DNA of 64,000 bases from Mycolicibacterium fortuitum subsp. fortuitum. Its GTDB lineage: Bacteria; Actinomycetota; Actinomycetes; Mycobacteriales; Mycobacteriaceae. The stretch's first letter is position 1. The number at the start of each line of letters is the position of its first letter. The translations under genes were made by a program, and so were the position numbers. Below, one piece after another: positions 35,480 through 45,665 of this stretch. The DNA lies in assembly GCF_022179545.1 (NCBI RefSeq), contig NZ_AP025518.1, forward strand, positions 2,108,001 through 2,172,000, in the 5' to 3' direction. The notes below the pieces were generated by a model. That model was not told the DNA's origin. It saw only the letters and a program-made list of their open reading frames with translations, and did no database searches.

Positions 35480-35507
35480 GCAGGTCAGGGGGAAACCTCT
35501 GGCCTGC
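35480..35507 (+). terminator. Hairpin after the DUF1254 lipoprotein gene
   Basis: A 12-bp stem (35480-35491 with 35496-35507, two G-U pairs) closed by a GAAA tetraloop, 23 bp after the stop. GTTCTTTGTC follows, so the U tract is weak. Confidence 0.7.
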
Positions 35508-35613
35508 ATGGTTCTTTGTCGGTACTCGTCGACGGTGGTGTGCCCGCGCTGCCGCAAGGCCGCTACTTCGACTCCATCCCGATGCATCGGATCCATCCGC
35601 CCTGTACACGGGT

Positions 35614-35619
35614 TAGATT
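35614..35619 (+). promoter_or_regulatory. Minus-10 box of a probable leaderless cutinase mRNA
   Basis: TAGATT ends five bases before the ATG at 35625, so transcription would begin at or next to the start codon. There is no well-spaced Shine-Dalgarno sequence, which fits leaderless translation, common in mycobacteria. Confidence 0.5.
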
Positions 35620-35624
35620 GAGGC

Positions 35625-36635
35625 ATGTTCTCTCACCGCAAACGTCGCCCTCAGCGGGGCAGTGCGCGGTCAGGTGGTCGCTGGGTCGGGCTTGGCGCTG
35701 CTGCACTTCTCACTTCCGGAGTTCCGCTCGTGGGCCTGACCGCGCCGCCGGTGGCTTCTGCCGCCGACTGTGCGGACGCCGAGGTCGTCTTCGCGCGCGG
35801 CACCGACGAGCCGGCCGGCATGGGCAGAGTGGGCGATGCCCTGGTCGACTCGCTGCGCAAGCAGGCTCCCGGCATGACCATCAACACCTACGGGGTCAAT
35901 TACAAGGCCAGCAAGCTGCAGCTGCACGGTGGCGACGGCGCCAAAGACGCTATTTCCCACATCAAGTCCACGCTGTCGTCCTGCCCCGACACCAAGATCG
36001 TCCTGGGTGGCTACTCGCAGGGTGCGAGTGTGATCAACATCGTGGCCGGCAACCCGCTCGGTGGCATCAAGTGGGGTGATTCGCTCCCGTCTGAGTACGC
36101 GGACAACGTCGTGGCGATCACGACCTTCGGCGACGTGGGTACCCGTACCAAGCAATCGATAGCAACGCAGAGCGCACTGTACGGAGCCAAGGCGATCGAC
36201 CTGTGCAACCCCATGGACCCGATCTGTCACGAGGGCCAGGGCAACGAATGGAGCGGACACACCGAGGGGTATGTCCCGGTGTACACCACCCAGGCGGCCG
36301 CCTTCATCGCATCGAAGTTGCTGGCCGGGTCCGGTCAGTCGGTGCCGGGCTTCGGTCCACCGTCGCAGTACGGCCCCTCGGTGCCGGGATACGGGCCGGG
36401 GTACGCCCCGTCGTCACCGGGCTACGGCCCTGACACCACCGGGTACGGTCCGGCCACACCGGGATACCCTCCGGATTCTTCCGTGCACGGTGCGCAACCG
36501 GGATATGGGCCGGCCACACCGGGTTACAGCCCGCAGGATCCGGGTTACGGTCTGCCACCAGCCGGACCCGGTCCGTCGACATACCCGCCTGCGACACCCG
36601 CTCCCGAGTACGGGCTGGTTTCAGCGTTGCGTTGA
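35625..36635 (+). CDS. Cutinase-like serine esterase with Pro/Gly/Tyr-rich tail
   Basis: A secreted 336-residue cutinase-like protein (Culp); relatives hydrolyse lipids and esters at the cell surface. After a signal (about residues 1-46, ending ASA) comes the cutinase domain: [16 protein letters not shown], nucleophile elbow [11 protein letters not shown], and the loop [25 protein letters not shown] carrying the Asp and His of the triad. From about residue 240 the chain is a tail of roughly 95 residues with repeated PGYGP units. Its last 15 bases overlap the end of the convergent regulator gene. The start is ATG 35625, probably leaderless. Confidence 0.92.
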   Translation: MFSHRKRRPQRGSARSGGRWVGLGAAALLTSGVPLVGLTAPPVASAADCADAEVVFARGTDEPAGMGRVGDALVDSLRKQAPGMTINTYGVNYKASKLQLHGGDGAKDAISHIKSTLSSCPDTKIVLGGYSQGASVINIVAGNPLGGIKWGDSLPSEYADNVVAITTFGDVGTRTKQSIATQSALYGAKAIDLCNPMDPICHEGQGNEWSGHTEGYVPVYTTQAAAFIASKLLAGSGQSVPGFGPPSQYGPSVPGYGPGYAPSSPGYGPDTTGYGPATPGYPPDSSVHGAQPGYGPATPGYSPQDPGYGLPPAGPGPSTYPPATPAPEYGLVSALR

Positions 36636-37445
36636 CGAGAGTTGCGCGTCCTCCAGCGGCGTATACACGACGATCTGGAATTCAGGCTGATCGGACGGGC
36701 GCAGTTGGTGGTGTTCGTAGCGGACGGTGCCTGACCGAGGGTGGTGGAAGATGCGCTCGCGCGATTCGAAGCCTCGGATATCGTGTCGTTCCCAACCGGC
36801 CCGGAACTCAGAGCTGACCTCAGATAGTCGGGCGATCAGGTCCAGAAGCGCGGGGTCGCCCATGCGAGAACCGATTTCGGCACGGAACTCGGCGAGAAAA
36901 CGTTGGCTGGTGACCTGCCAGTCATCGAGCAAGGTGCGGACGGCGGGGTCGGTGAAGACCAGCCACAACAGATTTCGTTCTGTCGCAGGGGTTGTCGACA
37001 CATTCGGGTACAGCCGTTCGTAGGCGGCGTTCCAACCGGCGATGCCCCACTCGGGGGTCAAGGCATATGCGGGATTCTCGCCGATCGCGTCGAGCAACCG
37101 CTGCACGTGGGACGGCACCATGGTCACGTCGTCGGCAACCGGTGCGGGCAGCGGTGCGAATCCGGCCAGACCGAGAACGTAACGGTGTTCGGCCACGGTG
37201 AGGCGCAACGCGCGGCTGACCGCATCGAGTACCTGACGCGACGGGTTGATATCGCGGCCCTGTTCGAGCCAGGTGTACCAGGTGACGCTCACCCCGGACA
37301 GGTAGGCCACCTCTTCACGTCGCAATCCGACTGTTCGGCCCCTCCCGCCGGCGGGCAAACCGAAGTCGACGCGCGGCAGGCGTTCGCGGCTCGACCGCAG
37401 GAACGTGCCGAGTTCGGCGCGCCGGTCGGGGTCGGTGGGCACCAC
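36621..37445 (-). CDS. MmyB-like XRE family regulator
   Basis: A 274-residue regulator with an N-terminal XRE helix-turn-helix ([27 protein letters not shown] at about residues 40-66, followed by [14 protein letters not shown]) and a C-terminal MmyB-type ligand domain ([23 protein letters not shown]). In Streptomyces, MmyB controls methylenomycin genes and the domain may bind a small lipid-like ligand. GTG 37445 or 37442 can start it. It is divergent from ilvD, with a repeated element (37451-37475) between them, and may control itself and ilvD. Confidence 0.9.
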   Translation of the reverse strand: MVPTDPDRRAELGTFLRSSRERLPRVDFGLPAGGRGRTVGLRREEVAYLSGVSVTWYTWLEQGRDINPSRQVLDAVSRALRLTVAEHRYVLGLAGFAPLPAPVADDVTMVPSHVQRLLDAIGENPAYALTPEWGIAGWNAAYERLYPNVSTTPATERNLLWLVFTDPAVRTLLDDWQVTSQRFLAEFRAEIGSRMGDPALLDLIARLSEVSSEFRAGWERHDIRGFESRERIFHHPRSGTVRYEHHQLRPSDQPEFQIVVYTPLEDAQLSSTQR

Positions 37446-37450
37446 TCAAG

Positions 37451-37475
37451 ACTAGTACTGCCACTACTAGTACTG
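37451..37475. repeat. Direct repeat of a palindromic 10-mer between divergent genes
   Basis: ACTAGTACTG occurs at 37451-37460 and 37466-37475, so the copies are 15 bp apart. Each contains the palindromes ACTAGT and AGTACT. Lying just upstream of the MmyB-like gene and 45 bp before ilvD, it is a good candidate for paired operator sites of that regulator. Confidence 0.7.
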
Positions 37476-37519
37476 GCGCCGTCTTCCCAGCGTGGGGTCA
37501 ATGAACCGAAGGTGGGTAG

Positions 37520-39364
37520 ATGATCCCGTTGCGTTCCCGCACTGTCACCCACGGCCGCAATATGGCCGGGGCGCGCGCACTACTGCGTGCCGCCGGCGTC
37601 GCCCGCGAGGACTTCGGAAAGCCCATCGTGGCGGTCGCGAACAGCTTCACCGAGTTCGTGCCCGGTCATACACATCTGCAACCAGTCGGGCGGATCGTTT
37701 CGGCAGCCATCCAGCAGGCCGGTGGCATCCCGCGAGAGTTCAACACCATAGCCGTCGACGACGGAATCGCCATGGGACACAACGGAATGTTGTATTCGTT
37801 GCCGTCGCGCGATCTCATCGCCGACTCGGTCGAGTACATGGTGGAAGCGCACCGCGCAGACGCCCTGGTGTGTATCTCCAACTGCGACAAGATCACTCCG
37901 GGCATGCTGATGGCCGCACTGCGGCTCGACATTCCGACGGTGTTCGTCTCCGGTGGCCCGATGGAGGGTGGACGTGCGACGCTGGTCGACGGCCGGGTAC
38001 GGACCGGCCTGCACCTGATCGATCCCATGACCGGCGCCGCCGACCCGACGATGTCGGATGAGGACCTGGACCGGATCGAGGAGGCCGCCTGTCCGACGTG
38101 CGGGTCCTGTTCGGGCATGTTCACAGCCAACTCGATGAACTGTCTGGTCGAGGCGCTGGGTCTGGCATTGCCCGGTAACGGGTCGGTGCTGGCCACCCAT
38201 ACCGCCCGACGCGCGTTGTACGAGAAGGCCGGCGCCACTGTCCTCGACCTGACGACTCGCTATTACGACGGAGGGGACGTCTCGGTTCTGCCGCGTGCCA
38301 TTGCATCGCGGCCGGCTTTCGAGAACGCCATGGCGATGGATGTCGCGATGGGCGGCTCGACCAACACCGTGCTCCATCTGATGGCTGCGGCACATGAGGC
38401 CGAACTGGATTTCACGATCACCGAGATCGACGAGATTTCCCGTCGGGTCCCATGCCTGTGCAAGGTAGCCCCCAACGGCACGTATCTGATGGAGGATGTG
38501 CATCGCGCCGGTGGCATTCCCGCGATCCTCGGCGAATTGCACCGGGCCGGGCTGCTGTCCAAGGAGGTCCATGCCGTGCATTCCGCCACTCTCGACGATT
38601 GGCTCGGCACCTGGGACGTCCGGGGAATCGGGCCGTCCGATGATGCCCTCGAGTTGTTTCACGCCGCACCGGGCGGGCGCCGTAGCGCCACGGCATTCTC
38701 CCAGTCCGAGCGGTGGGAGAGCCTCGACGTCGACGCCGCGACCGGGTGTATCCGTGATGTCGCACATGCCTATTCGCCCGACGGCGGGCTGGCGATCCTC
38801 ACCGGCAATCTCGCTCCCGACGGTGCCGTCGTGAAAACCGCAGGCGTCGGCGAAGACCTGCTTTCCTTCGAAGGCCCGGCGGTGGTCGTCGACTCGCAGG
38901 AAGAAGCCGTCGACGCGATCCTCACGGGCCGGGTGACCGCAGGCGATGTGGTGGTGGTCCGCTACGAAGGCCCACGGGGCGGCCCGGGGATGCAAGAAAT
39001 GCTGTATCCGACTTCGTTTCTGAAGGGGCGTGGACTCGGCAAGGTGTGTGCCCTCATCACCGACGGTCGGTTCTCTGGAGGCAGCTCGGGCCTCTCGATC
39101 GGACATGTGTCGCCGGAGGCCGCCGCAGGCGGTCCTATCGCTCTGGTTTGCGAGGGGGACCGCATTCGGATCGACATCCCCTCGCGGACCGTGGCTTTGG
39201 ACGTGCCTGACGCTGAGCTTGCGCGTCGGCGCACCGAGCTGTTGGCGTCCGGTGGTTACCGGCCGCGTGATCGTGACCGACCCGTTTCAGCTGCGCTGCG
39301 GGCCTACGCGATGTTGGTAACTTCCGCCGACCGCGGAGCGGTCCGGGAATTATCCGGAAGTTAG
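37520..39364 (+). CDS. ilvD: Dihydroxy-acid dehydratase, E. coli-type long form
   Basis: Converts 2,3-dihydroxy-3-methyl acids to the 2-keto acids of valine, leucine and isoleucine synthesis. The 614 residues align throughout with E. coli IlvD as I recall it ([12 protein letters not shown] near the start, [28 protein letters not shown] mid-way). Iron-sulfur ligands are Cys122 (SNCDKITPG) and Cys194 in [12 protein letters not shown]. tuberculosis IlvD is shorter (575 residues, recalled), so this may be a second copy acquired by transfer. It is divergent from an MmyB-like regulator, not beside other ilv genes. Confidence 0.9.
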   Translation: MIPLRSRTVTHGRNMAGARALLRAAGVAREDFGKPIVAVANSFTEFVPGHTHLQPVGRIVSAAIQQAGGIPREFNTIAVDDGIAMGHNGMLYSLPSRDLIADSVEYMVEAHRADALVCISNCDKITPGMLMAALRLDIPTVFVSGGPMEGGRATLVDGRVRTGLHLIDPMTGAADPTMSDEDLDRIEEAACPTCGSCSGMFTANSMNCLVEALGLALPGNGSVLATHTARRALYEKAGATVLDLTTRYYDGGDVSVLPRAIASRPAFENAMAMDVAMGGSTNTVLHLMAAAHEAELDFTITEIDEISRRVPCLCKVAPNGTYLMEDVHRAGGIPAILGELHRAGLLSKEVHAVHSATLDDWLGTWDVRGIGPSDDALELFHAAPGGRRSATAFSQSERWESLDVDAATGCIRDVAHAYSPDGGLAILTGNLAPDGAVVKTAGVGEDLLSFEGPAVVVDSQEEAVDAILTGRVTAGDVVVVRYEGPRGGPGMQEMLYPTSFLKGRGLGKVCALITDGRFSGGSSGLSIGHVSPEAAAGGPIALVCEGDRIRIDIPSRTVALDVPDAELARRRTELLASGGYRPRDRDRPVSAALRAYAMLVTSADRGAVRELSGS

Positions 39365-39447
39365 GGGAGTTGGCCGACTCGCTCGATGGTGCTTTGGGAT
39401 CATGGGATATCCGGTCCCTACGTGTGACGAACGGGGGAGTTGAGCAA

Positions 39448-40170
39448 TTGTTGTCCGCGCAACGTGAGTTCTCGGCATACGGCCTGTCGCACCTGGTGGT
39501 GCTGACGTTGTTCGCGCTCGGCGCGGTGCTGCTGGTCGTCGTCGGCCGTCGGCAAACCGAAGTGCAGGCCCGGCTCCTGAGCCGGGTATTGGCAGTTCTG
39601 CTCATCGCGGCGTTCCTCGTGGCGCTGGTCTACAAGTTCATCCAGCCGACCATCGACACCTCAGTGCCACTGCAGTTGTGCGACCTGGCCGAACTCGCCG
39701 CGGCATACGCACTGTGGTCGCGACGGCATTGGGCGTTCGTTCTCACCTACTACTGGGGCCTGGTGCTGAGCTCGCAGGCGCTGATCACGCCCGACATCGG
39801 TACCCCCAGAGAAGGCGCGCCGGATTTTCCGCACCACCTCTTCGCCACCTTCTTCACACTGCACGTGCTCGTGGTGTGGGCGGCGATCTATCTGACCTGG
39901 GGTAGAGGCATGCGCCCACGGTGGCGTGACTATCGCTTCGCGGTCATCGCGACGCTCGCATGGGTGGCCGTGACGCTTGCCTTCAATGCGATCACCGGAG
40001 CCAACTATGGCTATCTCAACCGGAAACCACCGACCGCCTCGGTGCTGGACGTGCTGGGGCCCTGGCCGGTGTACCTGGCAGTCGAAGTCGCGATCGTGCT
40101 GATCGTGTGGGCACTGATGACGTGGCCGTGGGAGCGGATGCGCCGGAGCTGTGAAGTACCTGTCAGTTGA
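39448..40170 (+). CDS. YwaF-like (TIGR02206) integral membrane protein
   Basis: A polytopic membrane protein of about 240 residues with six or more helices, matching the TIGR02206/YwaF family by SLSHLVVL-type N terminus, VPLQLCDLAELAAAYALW, YYWGLVLSSQALITPDIG and FNAITGANYGYLNRKPPTASVLDVLGPWPVY (in separate blocks). Function is unknown. The start is uncertain: TTG 39448 has a GGGGGAG site, but in-frame GTG 39424 and TTG 39370 are open. It follows ilvD by 83 bp and its stop lies within a repeat that belongs to the mmpL promoter. Confidence 0.82.
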   Translation: MLSAQREFSAYGLSHLVVLTLFALGAVLLVVVGRRQTEVQARLLSRVLAVLLIAAFLVALVYKFIQPTIDTSVPLQLCDLAELAAAYALWSRRHWAFVLTYYWGLVLSSQALITPDIGTPREGAPDFPHHLFATFFTLHVLVVWAAIYLTWGRGMRPRWRDYRFAVIATLAWVAVTLAFNAITGANYGYLNRKPPTASVLDVLGPWPVYLAVEVAIVLIVWALMTWPWERMRRSCEVPVS

Positions 40171-40218
40171 CGGGCAAAGTGATTATTGACACTTACACTT
40201 TGACGGGCTAGGTATATT
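40167..40218 (+). promoter_or_regulatory. Promoter with overlapping operator-like repeats for mmpL
   Basis: TTGACA (40186-40191) and TAGGTA (40209-40214) are spaced by 17 bp. CAAAGTG (40175-40181) and CACTTTG (40196-40202) form perfect arms around the minus-35 box, and TTGACGGGC is repeated at 40167 and 40200. This is an A/T-rich strong-promoter-like segment that a repressor could block. Confidence 0.65.
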
Positions 40219-40315
40219 ACGCGCGACTGCGAATGTGTATCGCTTGCGACCTGTCCCACCGGGCGACAGTGGCCTGATCGAAGGGGCGGGTTGTGCAGAC
40301 CAAGGCATCACACAC

Positions 40316-43207
40316 ATGCGCCGGCCCGCGATGAGCGGCCACCGCAGCGGTGCGCAGGGCGGGACGGGTATCGCCCGGGTCATCCGCGTCCTGGCCCTAC
40401 CCATCTTGCTCGGCTGGGTGGCCCTGACAGTCCTGACGAACGTGTTCGTCCCACCGCTGGAGAAGGTCGGCGAGGAGAACACCGTCGGGCTCAGCGCCAA
40501 GGACGCCCCGGCGATGATCGCCATGCGCAAGATCGGCAGCGACTTCCAGGAGTTCGACTCCGACAGCAATGCCATGGTGGTGCTGGAGGGCGAGCAGCCC
40601 CTCGGTGACGACGCGCATCATTACTACGACGGCGTCGTCGACCAGCTCGAGGCCGACACCGCCCACGTGCAGCACGTGGCCGACTTCTGGGGCGATCCGC
40701 TGACGGCCTCAGGCGCCCAGAGCAACGACGGCAAGTCGGCCTACGTCCAGGTCTACCTGCGCGGCAACCAGGGCGAGACTCTGGCCAATGATTCGGTGGC
40801 CGCAGTACGCGAGATCATCAACCGGTCGTCGCCTCCGGCCGGCATCAAGGTGTACGTGACCGGCGGAGCGCCACTGGTCTCCGACCAGCATCACGCCGGC
40901 GACAAGAGCGTCGCGCGGGTCACCGCAATCACCCTCGTGGTGATCGCGGTGATGCTGCTGATCGTCTACCGCTCGATCGCCACCATGATCCTGGTGTTGC
41001 TGATGGTCTTCCTGGAACTGGGTGCGGCCCGAGGCATCGTGGCGTTCCTGGCCCACACCGGGATCATCGGGTTGTCGACCTTCGCGGTCAACCTGCTCAC
41101 GTTGATGGTCATCGCGGCGGGAACCGACTATGCGATCTTCGCCATCGGTCGTTATCAAGAGGCGCGCGGCGCCGGCGAAGACCGGGAGACCGCCTACTAC
41201 ACGATGTTCCGCGGGACGTCCCACGTGGTGCTCGGCTCCGGCATGACGATCGCCGGCGCGATGTTGTGCCTCAGCTTCACCCGCCTGCCGTATTTCCAGA
41301 CGATGGGCGTGCCGTGTGCGGTGGGCACCTTCGTCGCGGTCGTCGCCGCACTGACCATGGGCCCGGCGGTAATCGTGATCGGCAGCCGGTTCGGGCGTTT
41401 CGAGCCCAAACGCAGCATCCGGTCGCGTGGCTGGCGTCGGATCGGTATCGCTGTGGTGCGGTGGCCGGGCCCTATCCTGGCCGCGACGTTGGGCCTGGCA
41501 CTGATCGGCCTGTTGACCCTGCCGGGTTACAAGACCAACTACGACGCCCGCAAGTACCTGCCGTCCGATCTGCCCGCCAGTGTCGGATATGCCGCCGCCG
41601 AAAGGCATTTCAGTGCCGCGCGGATGAATCCGGAATTGCTGATGGTCGAGACCGACCGCGACCTGCGCAACCCGGCAGATTTCCTCGTCATCGACAAGAT
41701 CGCCAAGAGCATCGTCCGGGTTCCCGGAATCTCCCGGGTGCAGGCGATCACGCGGCCCAACGGCCGCCCGATCGAGCACACGTCCATCCCGTTCCTGCTC
41801 AGTCGGCAGGGCACGCTCAACACGATGAACCGCAAGTACAACCAGGACCGGATGGCCGACATGCTGGTTCAGGCCGACGAGATGCAGAAGACCATCGACA
41901 CCATGGAGCGGATGTCGCAGCTGACCCAGCAGATGGCCGACATCACGCATTCGATGGTCGCCAAGACCAAGACCATGACGCTCGATATCGCCGAATTACG
42001 GGACCATCTTGGCGATTTCGACGACTTCCTGCGTCCACTGCGCAATTACCTCTACTGGGAACCGCACTGCTACGACGTTCCGCTGTGCTGGTCGATGCGG
42101 TCGATGTTCGACACCTTGGACGGGATCGACCCCTTGGCCGACGATGTTCAGGAGTTGCTGCCCGAGCTCGAACGTCTGGACACACTGATGCCGCAGTTGG
42201 TTGCGTTGATGCCGCAGCAGATCGAATCCATGAAGACCATGAAGACCATGATGTTGACGCAGCGGGCCACCCAGGCCGGTCAGCAGGATCAGATGGCCGC
42301 CATGCAAGAGAACTCGACGGCGATGGGCAAGGCGTTCGACGAGGCTCGCAATGACGACACGTTTTACCTCCCGCCGGAAGCCTTCGACAACAAGGACTTC
42401 AAGCGTGGCATGAAGAACTTCATCTCGCCCGATGGAAAGTCGGTGCGGTTCATCATCAGTCATGAGGGTGATCCTGCGACGCCGGAGGGCGTCAACCACG
42501 TCGAGCCGATCAAGCTGGCGGCCAAGGAAGCGCTCAAGGGCACGCCGCTGGAAGGGTCGAAGATCTATCTCGCCGGCACCGCGGCCACCTATAAGGACAT
42601 GCGGGACGGCTCGTTCTACGATCTGCTGATCGCCGGAATCGCTGCGGTGTCGTTGATTTTCATCATCATGTTGCTCATCACCCGCAGTGCGGTGGCGGCA
42701 GCGGTGATCGTGGGGACGGTCCTGCTGTCTCTCGGCGCGTCATTCGGGTTGTCGGTGCTGGTCTGGCAACACCTGCTGGGGCTCGAACTGCACTGGATGG
42801 TGTTGGCGATGTCGGTCATCCTGCTGCTGGCGGTCGGGTCCGACTACAACCTGCTGCTGGTGTCCCGTTTCAAAGAAGAGCTGCCCGGCGGCCTGAAGAC
42901 CGGCATCATCCGGGCGATGGCGGGTACGGGTTCGGTGGTGACCTCGGCCGGTCTCGTGTTCGCCTTCACCATGGCCTCGTTTGCGTTCAGCGACCTCAAG
43001 GTCATGGCGCAGGTGGGCACCACCATCGCGCTGGGCTTGCTGTTCGACACACTGATCGTGCGGTCGTTCATGACGCCGGCCATCGCGGCGATGTTGGGGC
43101 GATGGTTCTGGTGGCCGCAGGTCATCCAGTCGGCTGCATCGAAGCGGCGTCTGGCGGCACTGCAGCAGGACCGTGACACGCAGAGCGTCCCCACGACCCA
43201 GGCGTGA
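40316..43207 (+). CDS. MmpL family RND transporter
   Basis: A 963-residue MmpL protein, which exports lipids, glycolipids or siderophores across the inner membrane using the proton gradient. Helix 1 lies near residues 22-42; the first porter loop is followed by a five-helix block with [26 protein letters not shown] around the proton-relay helix, then a large central loop rich in Met and Gln (helical, about residues 500-690), and a second block with [20 protein letters not shown]. No mmpS gene is adjacent. ATG 40316 is preferred; ATG 40331 is possible. The cargo is unknown. Confidence 0.93.
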   Translation: MRRPAMSGHRSGAQGGTGIARVIRVLALPILLGWVALTVLTNVFVPPLEKVGEENTVGLSAKDAPAMIAMRKIGSDFQEFDSDSNAMVVLEGEQPLGDDAHHYYDGVVDQLEADTAHVQHVADFWGDPLTASGAQSNDGKSAYVQVYLRGNQGETLANDSVAAVREIINRSSPPAGIKVYVTGGAPLVSDQHHAGDKSVARVTAITLVVIAVMLLIVYRSIATMILVLLMVFLELGAARGIVAFLAHTGIIGLSTFAVNLLTLMVIAAGTDYAIFAIGRYQEARGAGEDRETAYYTMFRGTSHVVLGSGMTIAGAMLCLSFTRLPYFQTMGVPCAVGTFVAVVAALTMGPAVIVIGSRFGRFEPKRSIRSRGWRRIGIAVVRWPGPILAATLGLALIGLLTLPGYKTNYDARKYLPSDLPASVGYAAAERHFSAARMNPELLMVETDRDLRNPADFLVIDKIAKSIVRVPGISRVQAITRPNGRPIEHTSIPFLLSRQGTLNTMNRKYNQDRMADMLVQADEMQKTIDTMERMSQLTQQMADITHSMVAKTKTMTLDIAELRDHLGDFDDFLRPLRNYLYWEPHCYDVPLCWSMRSMFDTLDGIDPLADDVQELLPELERLDTLMPQLVALMPQQIESMKTMKTMMLTQRATQAGQQDQMAAMQENSTAMGKAFDEARNDDTFYLPPEAFDNKDFKRGMKNFISPDGKSVRFIISHEGDPATPEGVNHVEPIKLAAKEALKGTPLEGSKIYLAGTAATYKDMRDGSFYDLLIAGIAAVSLIFIIMLLITRSAVAAAVIVGTVLLSLGASFGLSVLVWQHLLGLELHWMVLAMSVILLLAVGSDYNLLLVSRFKEELPGGLKTGIIRAMAGTGSVVTSAGLVFAFTMASFAFSDLKVMAQVGTTIALGLLFDTLIVRSFMTPAIAAMLGRWFWWPQVIQSAASKRRLAALQQDRDTQSVPTTQA

Positions 43208-43224
43208 TACGCCGACCTGCAAAA

Positions 43225-43273
43225 CGAAGCTGCCCACGTGTGAGCTGAAAACGCTCGCACGTGGGCAGCTTCG
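43225..43273. terminator. Bidirectional hairpin after mmpL
   Basis: Arms of 21 bases (43225-43245 and 43253-43273), paired except for one G-U wobble, with a 7-base loop TGAAAAC. It lies between the mmpL stop and the convergent 32-codon gene. Confidence 0.85.
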
Positions 43274-43278
43274 CCTGC

Positions 43279-43377
43279 CTACTTCTTGTTGCCCCCGGGC
43301 CGCGGCGGTGGCGGCGGCTTGGCTTTCGTGGTCGGCTCGAACTTGCCGCCCTTCTTCGGGTCAAACGTATTTGCCAT
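43279..43377 (-). CDS. 32-residue Lys/Pro-rich small protein
   Basis: A very short gene encoding MANTFDPKKGGKFEPTTK followed by KAKPPPPPRPGGNKK-like residues; I count 32 amino acids. It has no membrane helix or signal, is basic, and ends in a polyproline stretch. An AGGGA site lies 5-9 bases before ATG 43377, and the hairpin at 43225 lies just after its TAG, which argues for a real transcript. The frame is open upstream to 43461 without a ribosome site. Function unknown. Confidence 0.65.
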   Translation of the reverse strand: MANTFDPKKGGKFEPTTKAKPPPPPRPGGNKK

Positions 43378-43539
43378 GGTGATCCCTCTCGCTCGATTCG
43401 ATAGTTCCACCGCTTCCCACCGTAGTGCGGAATGCGCGTTCGCGGGGGAGCAATACAACACGCCGGGGTCTGTTGCGACACGGTCACGGGACGGTACCTA
43501 TCAGTGCATCACTGGTCACATCGACACCATTGATCACTA

Positions 43540-43564
43540 ACGTCACAGCAGTCAACTGTGACGT
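43540..43564. promoter_or_regulatory. Palindrome upstream of the DUF4185 gene
   Basis: ACGTCACAG and CTGTGACGT form perfect 9-bp arms around seven bases, ending 33 bp upstream of ATG 43598. Further GTCAC/GTGAC half-sites lie on both sides (around 43515-43580). It looks like an operator, or an RNA hairpin in the leader. Confidence 0.6.
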
Positions 43565-43597
43565 CATGTCGACGTCCCTGCATTGGGAAGGTGTGAC

Positions 43598-45040
43598 ATG
43601 TCGCGACGTCCTCGAGGTGCTTCGACGATGGCAGCGGCGGCCGCAATCGGACTCGTCGTCGCCGTCGGCGTGGCGCCCTCGGCCTCCGCTGAGCCCTGCG
43701 AAGGCGCGGCCGCGGCCGCACAGCCCCTCCCGAACCAGGCCTTCCAGATTCCCAAGCCCTCGCGGCTGGCCCCGCTCAACCGGCCCATCGGGCACATGCC
43801 CGTGGGCGCCAATGACCGAGCGCCACTGCCCAAACTCGGACAACTGCCGTTGGCGATCCTCAAGGCACTGATCCCGAACACGGGGCAGGTCAGACAGAAG
43901 GCAGCGGTAGTTCCGGCACCCAATCCCGGTGGCGCCCAGCCCGTCCCGAATGTGGCCCAGCCGGCGCCAGTCCCGGCAGCGCCTGAACCTGCCCCGGCTC
44001 CGGCAGCGGCACAGCCGGCGCCCGGGGCACCTCCGGGCACATCGATCGTCGGGTGGGTGACCGGCCCCGACAGCCCGAATCAGACCATCAAGCGCTTCGC
44101 CATCACCGGTACCGATCTCGGAATCATGTGGGACAACGGGGATCCCGTGAACCGTCAGGTGTTGATGGCATTCGGCGACACCAACGGCTACTGCGGTATC
44201 CCCGGTAAGCAATGGCGGTACAACGCGTTGTTCCGCAGTCAGGACGGCTCGCTCTCGCGGACCATCGCTGTGCCTGACGGCGTGGTGGCCAACAAGTACT
44301 CCGGCTCTCCGGTGTGGCGCCAGGGCATCTCCAAGCAGATCATCAACAGCATCGGTCGGGCCCCGGAGGAGACGGGGATCATCCCGACGGCGGGAGTCTC
44401 GGTCGGGCGCAATCAATATCTGAACTTCATGTCGATCCGGAACTGGGACAGCCCCGGGGCGTGGACGACCAACTTCTCGGCGATCGCCATGTCGCCGGAC
44501 AACGGCGAAAACTGGGGCGTGTACCCGGGCACCATTCGCACACCCGGCGGCGGCAACGAGAACTTCCAGATGGGCGCGTTCCTCAAGCCGGGACCCGGTG
44601 ATCCCTACATCTACACATTCGGAACCCCGAACGGGCGCGGCGGATCGGCATACATCGCACGGGTGTCGCCGGCGTTCATCCCGGATCTCACGAAATACGA
44701 ATACTGGAACGCGGACAACAACGCCTGGGTGCCGGGTAACCCGGCGGCCGCTACGCCGGTGATCCCCGGCCCGGTGAGCGAAATGTCCGCGCAATACAAC
44801 ACCTATCTCAAGCAGTACCTGGTGCTGTACGGCAACGGCGCCAACGATGTCGTGATGCGGACCGCCCCGGCACCCCAGGGTCCGTGGGGGCCCGAACAGT
44901 TGATCGCGCCCTCGTCGCAGATTCCCGGCGGCATCTACGCGCCGTATCTGCACCCGTGGTCGACGGGCAAGGAGCTGTACTACAACCTGTCGCTGTGGTC
45001 GGCCTACAACGTCATGCTGATGAAGACCGTCCTGCCCTGA
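43598..45040 (+). CDS. Secreted DUF4185 protein
   Basis: A 480-residue exported protein. A signal peptide covers residues 1-31 (VGVAPSASA). Residues about 90-150 are a Pro/Ala-rich linker, and a DUF4185 domain follows (VTGPDSPNQTIKRFAITGTDLGIMW, LMAFGDTNGYCG, FSAIAMSPDNGENWGVY). The repeated strands and Asp-box-like SPDNGENW suggest a beta-propeller as in sialidase-like folds; any enzymatic activity is unproven. A GGGAAGG site precedes ATG 43598. The gene's last 29 bases overlap the convergent TetR gene. Confidence 0.85.
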   Translation: MSRRPRGASTMAAAAAIGLVVAVGVAPSASAEPCEGAAAAAQPLPNQAFQIPKPSRLAPLNRPIGHMPVGANDRAPLPKLGQLPLAILKALIPNTGQVRQKAAVVPAPNPGGAQPVPNVAQPAPVPAAPEPAPAPAAAQPAPGAPPGTSIVGWVTGPDSPNQTIKRFAITGTDLGIMWDNGDPVNRQVLMAFGDTNGYCGIPGKQWRYNALFRSQDGSLSRTIAVPDGVVANKYSGSPVWRQGISKQIINSIGRAPEETGIIPTAGVSVGRNQYLNFMSIRNWDSPGAWTTNFSAIAMSPDNGENWGVYPGTIRTPGGGNENFQMGAFLKPGPGDPYIYTFGTPNGRGGSAYIARVSPAFIPDLTKYEYWNADNNAWVPGNPAAATPVIPGPVSEMSAQYNTYLKQYLVLYGNGANDVVMRTAPAPQGPWGPEQLIAPSSQIPGGIYAPYLHPWSTGKELYYNLSLWSAYNVMLMKTVLP

Positions 45041-45665
45041 CCCGGCCGTTGCTCTGTCCCAGCGGCGCCAGCATCGCGTCGAGGCCGTAGTCGAAAACCG
45101 CGTCGTAGTCGGTGGGGGACTGCAGGGCGGCGACGAGGGCCTGATCGGGCCAGTCGGCGGTCCACAGGGACGGATCCTCCTCCTGATGTCGCGGGCCCCG
45201 CACAGCCGAGAACAGCATCACCGCAGAGGCGGTCACGTGCACCTGAACGGCCCGCAGCACCAGCGCCGCGCGCTCGCCGGTGACGCCCGCCTCGGCCAGT
45301 TCGGCGGCGAGTTTCTGCTGGACCGGCAGGAACAAGGTCGGTGTCCGATCCCGTTCGTGGGCGATGGCCAACAGGTGCTGGCGGCGGATGAGCAGGCGGC
45401 GTTGGTTGCGGGCCAGCGCGGCGATCCGGTTCACCGGAGTGTCGCCTTCCATGGGAAGGCCGGCCATCTCGGCGACCAACCGGTCGACCAGGCTGTCGAA
45501 GAGCGCATCTCGGCCACCGATATGCCAGTAGATCGAGGTGACGGCAACGCCGATCCGTTCGGCGAGCCCACGCATCGAAAACGCCTCCACCCCATCTGAT
45601 TCGATGAGGCCGGCGGCCGCGTCAAGAATGACCTCGGCGTCGATCGCCTTTGCCTTCGGGCTCAT
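45012..45665 (-). CDS. TetR family regulator of the Rieske oxygenase locus
   Basis: A 217-residue TetR protein with N-terminal helix-turn-helix FSMRGLAERIGVAVTSIYWHIGGRDALFD at about residues 29-57 and a TetR_C-type ligand domain. Its ATG overlaps the Rieske gene stop (ATGA), so it is the second gene of that operon. The obvious target is the 43-bp palindrome at 47023, which lies upstream of its own operon and of the divergent amidohydrolase. Its end overlaps the DUF4185 gene by 29 bp. Confidence 0.9.
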   Translation of the reverse strand: MSPKAKAIDAEVILDAAAGLIESDGVEAFSMRGLAERIGVAVTSIYWHIGGRDALFDSLVDRLVAEMAGLPMEGDTPVNRIAALARNQRRLLIRRQHLLAIAHERDRTPTLFLPVQQKLAAELAEAGVTGERAALVLRAVQVHVTASAVMLFSAVRGPRHQEEDPSLWTADWPDQALVAALQSPTDYDAVFDYGLDAMLAPLGQSNGRVRAGRSSSA

